Shown: positions 56,813 to 64,000 of the stretch, in pieces
Numbering within the stretch: position 1 is the first letter of the stretch
Layout: each line of letters starts with the position of its first letter
Source: Tetracentron sinense
Lineage: Eukaryota > Streptophyta > Magnoliopsida > Trochodendrales > Trochodendraceae
Direction of reading: 5' to 3'
Length of the DNA stretch: 64,000 bases
Assembly (NCBI GenBank): GCA_015143295.1
Contig: CM026571.1
Coordinates: forward strand, 10,668,501-10,732,500
Made by a program: the position numbers and the translations under genes
The notes under the pieces: model-generated
Databases searched by the model: none
Told to the model about the DNA's origin: nothing
Seen by the model: the letters and a program-made list of their open reading frames with translations, nothing else

Positions 56813-57574
56813 GTATTATAACTGATTATAATTGAAACAGAGAACGGACTATCTCATTACGTTCAGAGCCAAAACGTGTTGTCCATTAAAGCTGGCCAAT
56901 CAAAGTCAAAAGCCCAATTCGGCGTTTAGAGTATACCATGGGTCCCCCGTGTCCGTCAGCCAACAGATGATAGACACGTGGGAATGGTGCCGCCGGACGT
57001 AACGGCCGGGAAGAGGATGACCTCATCCCATCAAGGAGTGGGGACTACGACGAAGAGATTCTGTAACAGTTCGTAACGGCGCATCGCCGCGCCGTCCGGC
57101 TTTTGTCCAATCCATCTGTTGTGAGAAAAAGAAAGCAAGACAAAACGTTAGGCCCGGATTATGCTGAAACGGATCCAATGCATGAAACCCGAAGTTAGAC
57201 CCATTACCCATATTGGGTTTTCAATTTTCATTGTAGTGTGGGATTGATCAGATGTGGGACTACTTGATTGTAGCTATGTCGATTGTTCATGCAGATGGTG
57301 GTGGGCCCATAATGTTTCAATGGGCCGATTGTTCATGCAGATAATAGTGGGCCCATAATGTTTCACTGGCAACGCACCCCAGTTGTGTTAAACTAGGGAT
57401 CTAATCTTTTAACATAAATGCTAATCCCAGTCTCAATCTTCCACAGACTCATGGTGGTGCAGTGTCACACATCTTCTTGGTTTTTATTTTTATAATCAGT
57501 AAAAAGGGGATAGGTGTTACACCGCCCTTGCGTCTGTGCAAAAAATTAGAGATATTGCGACTGGGTTAGCACTC
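56813..57574. other. intergenic DNA with a GC-rich patch
   Basis: No gene recognised. 56940-57120 is GC-rich with an ACACGTGG G-box (56975) and short GGCGCATCGCCGCGCCG palindromes, possibly a decayed promoter. A 43-bp unit (GATTGTTCATGCAGATGGTG, GGGCCCATAATGTTTCA) is tandemly repeated at 57282-57371. Confidence 0.4.
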
Positions 57575-57805
57575 CAAGGCCGGCCCATCCATTAAGCCAT
57601 CAAAGCCTTTGCTTTAGGCCCCATTAAAAAAAATAAAAAATAATATTAAAAAGGCTCCATTTAAAATATTAAAAAAAATAAAAGGCCCATTTAAAATATT
57701 AAGAAGGCCCCATTTATAGTTAATTTTTTAAAAAATAATATTGTAAAAAAAAAACCTCATTTAAAATTTTCATTTTAGGCCTCCAAATGGCTTGGGCCGG
57801 CCCTG
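57575..57805. mobile_element. hAT-type MITE with GGCCC motif
   Basis: Ends CAAGGCCGGCCCATCC and the inverted CAGGGCCGGCCCAAGCC. Flanks TAGCACTC (57567-57574) and TAGCACTT (57806-57813) match at seven of eight. The interior has AAGGCCCCATTTA repeats. Confidence 0.85.
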
Positions 57806-57826
57806 TAGCACTTCTCAATCTTTTAA

Positions 57827-58053
57827 GGAAAATAATCACCTCCTCAGTCGGTGATGCGAGGAGGTGCTTCTCAGATCCTCTTTTAATGTCACACGTCTCC
57901 CTTTTAACTCCAATTAACTTTGGTTAAGGTTTACTCCCTCCTAAAATAAAAATATTTTAACTACAGGAGTTAAAAAATTAACTAGAGTATAGGCATGTTG
58001 GGTTGGCTTTATGAGAACGAAGAGCAATAATTCGCTCCTCGCCTGTAGAGCTC
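57827..58053. mobile_element. one-armed Mutator-like element with a perfect 9-bp duplication
   Basis: ATCTTTTAA flanks both sides (57818-57826 and 58054-58062). The left end GGAAAATAATCACCTCCTC is the subfamily end seen at 5276, but the right end (TTCGCTCCTCGCCTGTAGAG CTC) is not its inverted match. It has a single family arm (CGTCTCCCTTTTAACTCC, AACTTTGGTTAAGG). Confidence 0.7.
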
Positions 58054-58462
58054 ATCTTTTAATCACTAGTCAGCTTAGCCTTTTTCTGTCAAAACCAGTC
58101 AGCCTTCTTGTTCAGCAATTTGCTTTCCACGGTAAGCTTTTGCTTTATCTTCCTTTTCCAAAGTTATGTTAAAGAGGCGGATTAGCCATTTCAAGCTTAT
58201 GCAATATTTTCATAAGTGAAACTTGACAACAATAGTCTTTAAATAGTCTTTAAAGATATGTTCTTTTCATGAAACTTTCTAAATTTAGAACTTTCATTTC
58301 ACTCCTAATTTTACTTAATATCTAGAACCATATTATGATTGCAAAAGTTCTACAAATATGAAATTCTTAAAATATTTGAAAATTTTAAGTTTCGTACATA
58401 TGGAACTCTTAAATAAATTAAACCTAATAAGAGAGTTAGAAACTCTCTTCCTCTCCTCTACT

Positions 58463-58785
58463 TAGGAATGGCAATGGGGCGGGGCGGGGCGGTTTTCTAC
58501 CACCCCGCCCCGATTATTAAGCCACCTAGCCCTGTCCCGCCCCGTCCCGCCCCCGATCGGGGCATACATATGGTGAAACCGCCCTCGCCCCGCTTATAAA
58601 ATCCCCACCCCGGCCCCGCCCCACTCCGTCCCGCCTGCCTTTTTATATATATATATATATAAATGAAAATATAAAATATATATAAAATTGCAAGCGGGGT
58701 GGGGCGGGGCATCGGAGCGGGGTATACTAAAACCACCCCTATAGGGGGGTGGGGCCCTAGGGGGTGGGTCAAATTGCCATCCCTA
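58463..58785. mobile_element. hAT-type MITE with GGGGCGGG interior, second copy
   Basis: TAGGAATGGCAATGGGGCGG at the left and ATTGCCATCCCTA at the right, as at 16365. Flanks CCTCTACT and CCACTACT match at seven of eight. Confidence 0.88.
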
Positions 58786-59162
58786 CCACTACTCTTGCCC
58801 CTTCTTCCAAAATATTAATGTTCCATACGCTTAAAAAGTTCCACCAAAAACAAAAAAGGGACCCTAATCAATGATGGTCTGATGGCGAGTGAAACTTGGA
58901 AATAATAGTCTTTGTAACTTAAAGATTCCAAAAGAAACCATCGGTAAATAACAGGATAATGACCCATATAGAAAAGTGTGAGATAGCAATGTTTCTAAAT
59001 AATAATCATAAATAAATGCGACAATTTTATTTTTTTTAAGTGTGCATGTTTGAATTTATTGTTGTTGTATGTTCATACAATTGTTTTTTTAATTCCAAAA
59101 ACTACAAAGGCCGTCATTATTGCCAAGTTTCACTCCATTTTTGTACAGCCTTAATGTTGCCA

Positions 59163-59445
59163 CGCTCAAGAGCAATAGTTCGAAACTAGGTCTAATTCTT
59201 GCTGTTGCAAGATTGCTCCTCTCTCTCACAAAGCCACCCTTCAACTGTCATGAACTAGGGTTAATGTTTTTTAACCATGTGGTTAATTTTTTGTTTCTAA
59301 AAACCAATGGTAGATGGGTGAGCCCGAGAGGTGAGTAAATTTTAACCATAGTTAAATAGAGTCAAAAGAGAGACACATGGCAAGAAAAGGGAACCAAGAA
59401 GCCCCTCCTCACATCACCGACCTAGGAGGTGATAATTTTCCTTTG
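59163..59445 (-). mobile_element. inverted copy of the CACCTCCTC Mutator-like subfamily
   Basis: Read on the minus strand it begins GGAAAATTATCACCTCC and carries one arm (TTTAACTATGGTTAAAATTT) and the GAACTATTGCTCTTGAGC end. It matches 57827-58053 and 5276-5560. No target duplication was found. Confidence 0.55.
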
Positions 59446-59979
59446 TTCTTGCTCAACATGTCACAATGTGGCATCTCATTGTTGCAATAGTCTTTAGAGT
59501 CTAGAGACCATGCCATGTGACGTAATCCAGAATCCACTTCTTATCTTCTAGGTTTCCCTGTGACGTTTTTTGCGGGATCTAACGGCAATGGCTATTCATT
59601 CAAGTATTCGGGTAGGCACCCCTTGGGCTGAAACGTCTCTGTTTGGGCACCATTATAGAAGTGGCTATATGTTTCACATACTCTAATATTTTAGCTGCTT
59701 TCTGTTGAAGGAAACGCGTTTTGAATTGCTTGAATTGCACTAGATTGGGGCAAACGAGCATTTATATGATATTAATTAAAAGTTTAATACGGCTTGATAG
59801 ATTATTAAAGAAGTCAAAGAGGGACTTTGGACCATATCTAAAAGGCATAACTTATCATCTCTAAGTAACTCAGTCAACCCAGACCACTAATAGAGCTGGG
59901 AAAAATGGAGTTAGAGTATTCCTACCTCACCAAATTTTACTTTCCAAAATAGCCAGAACTTACATTATTTTATGGCACA

Positions 59980-60127
59980 GGATTCTCTCGAGTTGAACTC
60001 GAGAGAATCTCTCAAGTTCAATCCCCTAGAGGTCGTCGCCACGTGTCTCCTTTGACACCCCTTAACCATGGGTAAGGTTCACCCACCCATCCTTGTTTTT
60101 TTTTATATATATTAATTATTATTTTTG
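59980..60127. mobile_element. truncated Mutator-like MITE (one arm)
   Basis: GGCACAGGATTCTCTCGAG with the CTCGAGTTGAACTCGAG palindrome and the arm GCCACGTGTCTCCTTTGACA equal the left end of 51293-51680. It stops after the AT-rich loop; the second arm is absent. Confidence 0.85.
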
Positions 60128-60229
60128 AGTACTGAAAACTCACCAAACTGAAATGGTTATTTTGAAGAGGCTGGTGGATACCTTTTTTAAGCATTTTTTA
60201 GTACTTTGGTGAGGCTGCTAGGAATGCTC

Positions 60230-60385
60230 TTACGAATGGGCGAGCGCTCGTCCGTGTCTTGAAAAGATGTGGGAGCCCACCCTTAGTTGATGCGGGTCCA
60301 CCTTTGTTGAATGTGGGGGCTTCTTTTCAAGACACGGACAGGCATCAGTGCAATATCGAGCGAGCTTTGTTGCCCATCCAACTCG
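60230..60385. mobile_element. foldback repeat
   Basis: GTCCGTGTCTTGAAAAGA faces TCTTTTCAAGACACGGAC, with GAATGGGCGAGCGCTCG and GCGAGCTTTGTTGCCCATCC at the edges. A decayed relative lies at about 13590-13700. Confidence 0.6.
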
Positions 60386-60429
60386 AAAATATGACATCTA
60401 ATCATCAAAACATCTACCCCCTCTCTATA

Positions 60430-60772
60430 GAGATGTAATCCTATATAACTGGACTCAAGGGAGTCTGATTATGCCCATGAAGTTGCCACATGTCCCTATT
60501 GACACCCCTTACCTGTGGCTAAGATTCACCCAACCCTAGGGTTCACTCGCCTATAGTTTTTAGATAAAAAAATATATTAAATTTTTTGAACGTTGGTTAA
60601 TTTTGAGTCAATTTTTTTTCTCTAAAAACCAAGAATAGGTGTTGAACCCTAGGGGTGAGTGAATCTTAACCAAAGTTAATGGGTGTCAAAAGGGACACAT
60701 GGCGACCTAGGGGTGTAAACCACGTAACCGGACTCCCCCGAGTTCTGTTATAACCGTAAAGAATTACAAGCC
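60430..60772. mobile_element. Mutator-like foldback MITE
   Basis: Perfect 9-bp target duplication CTCTCTATA (60421-60429 and 60773-60781). Ends GAGATGTAATCC and the inverted GGCTTGTAATTC. Inner arms of the common family (TTGCCACATGTCCCTATTGA, GGGACACATGGCGACC). Confidence 0.92.
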
Positions 60773-60781
60773 CTCTCTATA

Positions 60782-61545
60782 TTGTCTATACGTACAATTG
60801 GGGTTCCATCTATCCCTTGGGCCTACATCAACTATTACACATTTTCACATCAGTATGGTCACACTATGGCAGCATTAATACGAATCTCTGAGAATTGTTT
60901 ATGAGCTTAAAAAGCGTTAATCGACCATAAAACATGCCTGTGAGGGTAAAAATAAGTATTTGGGCATAATGATAGCTGGTAGCCTCGGTAGCACGAGAAG
61001 GATAATAGTGTTCCGACCTAATCAGTATATCCCGTGTTTTCGACCCGAGGTGTAGCTCAGAAAGTGACTCTTGGAATCCTAACCTGATTGTCAGCTCGGG
61101 AGGACTTTGAACCTCCGAGCTACCATGCCGAAGAGTCGGTCAAATCATATCTCGGCAAACTGGAATGGGAAGATTTAGGTACCGTTAGAGAATTCAAATT
61201 AAAAAATTCTTATTCTATTGAAGAATTCAAATGGAAGGACAACCAGCTAACCCTAAAGGTCTCTCTATGAATAGAACATGGGAGCATAGGACCAAGGGTA
61301 AGACTTTTCTCTCTCAAAACCCATATACTACTGGTAACTCTACTCGGAATTCATTCTTATTCCTAATCTGAAACTGACTTGACCGTTGAAGTGTCATTGC
61401 TGGTCAGAGGATTGTCACGCCTGGAAGAGGAGTCGTTGGTCAGGTTCAGCCATTTCTCTCAGAGGTGATAGATCAGGTATTTTCCCAAAAATGCCAATAA
61501 GTAAAACCATAGATGTGTATAAAGAAAAACCATTTATGTTTGTTT
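60782..61545. other. unassigned segment, no gene recognised
   Basis: A 60-codon frame at 61088-61270 (MSAREDFEPPSYHAEES) and neighbouring text resemble a retroelement leader, but no domain, primer-binding site or repeat pair confirms this. Confidence 0.3.
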
Positions 61546-61549
61546 ACTA

Positions 61550-61940
61550 TTATAATGGGAGAAGGGTTGATAGCGTTACCTAAAAATATTTCCCTACAAT
61601 AACTCTCAAATCTTTACTATTTCATAGCCTATTTCATAGCCTATTATATCTCCAATATTATCTCTTCTCTTATGGGAAACTGTTTCCTCAATTAAAGCAC
61701 TTTCTTAGCCCACGTTGGGTTGATAGCGTTACCTAAAATATATCTCTAAAATTACTCTTAAATCTCTACTATTTTCTAGCCTACTATATCTCTAATATTA
61801 TCTCTTCTCTTAGGTTATTCATAGCGAGAAGGGTGGATAGCGTTACCTAAAATAAATCCCTAAAATTACTCTTAAATCTTTACTATTTTCTAGCCTACTA
61901 TATCTCTAATATTATCTCCTCTCTTATGTTATTCATAGGT
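61550..61940. repeat. three tandem copies of a 105-160-bp unit
   Basis: Each unit contains GATAGCGTTACCTAAAA, TTACTCTTAAATCT.TACTAT, AGCCTACTATATCTC and AATATTATCTC.TCTCTTA. Units start near 61564, 61720 and 61826. Probably one MITE family amplified in tandem. Confidence 0.75.
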
Positions 61941-63360
61941 AAAAAAAAGATAGAATACGACTCTTTGAATACATCTTTAAATACAGCAGTTACCGCCACT
62001 CCCTACTCAACCCCACTTCTCTTATCTTCCTGGCAGTTATCGTAACTCCCTACACTATCTCCCCTCACCAAACGATCTGCACTTTCTTCTCTCTGTACAG
62101 TTTTCTGTCAAATTGATTTTTATTCTACATAAAATAGGTCGTGGTAAGAGTAGAAGACACCAATGAAGAAGCCAAGAAGGGATTTGGGAATTGTATGGAA
62201 AGAGGCCATCATGGCAAAATATGCGGCAATTAGACTCTTAAGTGCTCGAACCCGAGAAGGTTCACAACAATGAATCAAAGGTCTGAATCAAACTATTCTC
62301 AGTTTTTGGGTTCAAAAATCCATTTTTAGAATATACCATCTCCCTTACCATACCTTATATTCTAATAAGGGCTAGGGAGTGCAAACGTAAGCATTACCGT
62401 TTTTTTTTTTGATAGCATATATAGAACACACACCCTGGAACGCAAGCATTACAGTATAGTGTAAGGGAGGGTAGCCATTAAAAAGTCCAGTTTATTTGGC
62501 TAACTCTTCCTGTAAAGAACACTTTTGAGAAAACTTTTCCTTATTTATAAAATGCGTCCAGTTTATTTAGGCTGAATGCAGAAAATGAGAATGATTAAAC
62601 TGTTCCTTATTGATCCAACTTATTCATGCTTAATGACTGTAACCATTTCCTTTATGGTACTAATTATTACCTAAATTAAGAAAGTGCAGCTACCGTCCTA
62701 TGGTACTATATATTTATCTATTCGTGAAGAAAATATTGTTTGTGTTGGTGTGGTAAGGTTTTTTCCTGGTTAGTAGAATTATCCTTTTAGAGAAGTTTTC
62801 TTTTGTAAGCGGTGGATTGGCCGACAATCATGCACATTGCCTTGCAAAACATTAGATAGTATACAGAGACATCCCTTTGTATGTGTATGCGAGCACCTTC
62901 ACTAAGGGTATCAAGCACAACGACATTTTGAGTTTTCTTTCCTTGATCTTCACCGCCATCACCTTGATCCCTCTCATCAAGTATGTCTTTTTCTTTTTGA
63001 AGGCAAATGACAACAAAGATGGTAAGCAACTTATGTAAGATGAAGAAATATGTATAACAATAATAGGTTTATTTATTTATAGTTAATGGTCATTCTCTCT
63101 AATCCATACTGTTATTGCTTCTTCTTTGAAGGGGTTTCTTAGGTAGAGATTTGATTTACATCTATATACAGTTTACCTATCTCTCTCCCTTCCTGTGTGA
63201 ATTAGTATGACTATTCCCTTCTTATGTTGGCAGTAATTGTTGGTTGAGAAGAATGAGCTCACATAGTGTTAATCGTTTTATTGTGTCTATTTTAACACTT
63301 ACCAACTGTTTTTCCTTGGAAAATAGTTAACATACCTGGGGTTCCCATTTTATGACAGAA
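61941..63360. other. intergenic DNA, nothing recognised
   Basis: No supported gene. The minus-strand 80-codon frame at 62787-63029 has no known motif. Confidence 0.4.
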
Positions 63361-63479
63361 TGGCCAGTCTTAATTGGTCCACGCCCCAATTTCAAATACT
63401 TGCCTACTATGGTTAAGATTCACTCACCCCTATGGTTAAACAATCCAACCATATTTAAATTTAAAAAATAAAAAAATGG

Positions 63480-63675
63480 AACTCATGGGTCCACTCCTTA
63501 CTTTTTAACACTAACTAATTATGGTCAAGCTTAACTCACTACTAGGGTTAAGTAAATCAACCTCCATTATGTATTTAAATGGCCGGACCTCATGGGTCCA
63601 CTCCTTACTTTTTAACACTAAATAATAATGGTTAAGCTTAACTCACTACCAGTGTTTAGTAAATCAACCTTGGTT
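63480..63675. repeat. direct duplication of about 82 bp, decayed Mutator-like arms
   Basis: ACCTCATGGGTCCACTCCTT..ACTTTTTAACACTAA..AAGCTTAACTCACTACNAG recurs at 63482 and 63592. A related arm is at 63400-63440. Confidence 0.7.
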
Positions 63676-63724
63676 TTTAGAAGAAAAAAAGTACCATTCA
63701 TAATTCTCTACGTTTTTATCCTAA

Positions 63725-64000
63725 TATATTCAAACTTTACGTGTTTGGCATGTTGAAGAACGAATTGATAAATTCATAAGAAATATACGTCAAATATTTC
63801 TTAGAATGACTCCAGGTGATAGAGAACAAAGAAATCGTGCACAATCTAGAAATAGAGTACAACGATGGAGGTCTCGATTAACCAGGGAACAAAGGGAGTT
63901 ACAAAGGGAACGTCAACGGAGTGCATACCGTCGTAGACGAGATCGAAATATTAGTACACATTCAGAATCACTATCACCGCAACCAACAAATTTTGGAGGT
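63725..64000 (+). CDS. Arg-rich reading frame entering the window edge, possible Helitron-type protein N-terminus (partial)
   Basis: The frame is open from 63725 to the edge; the first ATG in it is at 63806 (MTPGDREQRNRAQ). Residues are dominated by R, Q and E (TREQRELQRERQRSAYRRRR), then a Ser/Pro/Thr stretch. Such repeated REQR..RRR segments precede the Rep/helicase domains of plant Helitron proteins, but similar basic stretches occur elsewhere and no diagnostic domain is inside the window. It may be an exon, since the frame is open 27 codons before the ATG. Confidence 0.35.

Noticed and set aside
61080-61130. Possible tRNA (GAGGACTTTGAACCTCC stretch)
   Set aside because: Only a T-arm-like hairpin; no acceptor stem or anticodon arm could be paired.

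Overview
This is a repeat-dense window from a flowering-plant nuclear genome. The evidence is the split plant genes, the plant-specific LOB and DUF3475/DUF668 families, and plant LTR-retrotransposon, Helitron, hAT and Mutator-type elements. No bacterial-style operon, CRISPR array or rRNA gene is visible. All protein and family names come from recognising sequence; no search was run.

Layout. Positions 1-4933 (minus) hold the first four exons of a BIG2/3-type ARF guanine-exchange factor that continues past the left edge. Positions 5.2-18 kb are a mosaic of small DNA transposons, a hAT-like element carrying one beta-galactosidase exon, a fragment of a copia LTR, a probable 2.15-kb solo LTR and a 1.67-kb Helitron with both canonical ends. 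Positions 18315-19733 (minus) are an intact single-exon PSI-like (DUF3475/DUF668) gene. Positions 20-28 kb hold two Mutator-type elements with 9-bp target duplications, a hAT-type element invaded by a decayed copia retrotransposon (23994-26780), and a hAT MITE. Positions 29963-44359 are one young, complete 14.4-kb Ty3/gypsy (Tat-type) retrotransposon in minus orientation. Positions 45-64 kb are again small DNA transposons around one two-exon LOB-domain (LBD) gene (50779-52756, minus). The right edge enters an Arg-rich reading frame.

The main find is the gypsy element. Its gag-protease and RT frames lie in the same frame, separated by a single TGA followed by CAATCA, the TMV-type readthrough context. 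A one-base frameshift separates RT/RNase H from the second RNase H and integrase. On the opposite strand, between integrase and the 3' LTR, sits an intact three-exon gene with its own TATA box and a probable leader intron. It encodes a protein of about 1180 residues with a plant mobile domain (PMD), basic nuclear-localisation-like stretches and a C-terminal coiled coil. Its introns are invisible to splicing of the retroelement's own RNA, which can explain why they survive retrotransposition.

Two populations of short elements also stand out. One is Mutator-like foldback elements (9-bp target duplications) that share the same internal arms but carry different termini. The other is hAT-like elements (8-bp target duplications) whose interiors are built from copies of their own terminal motif.
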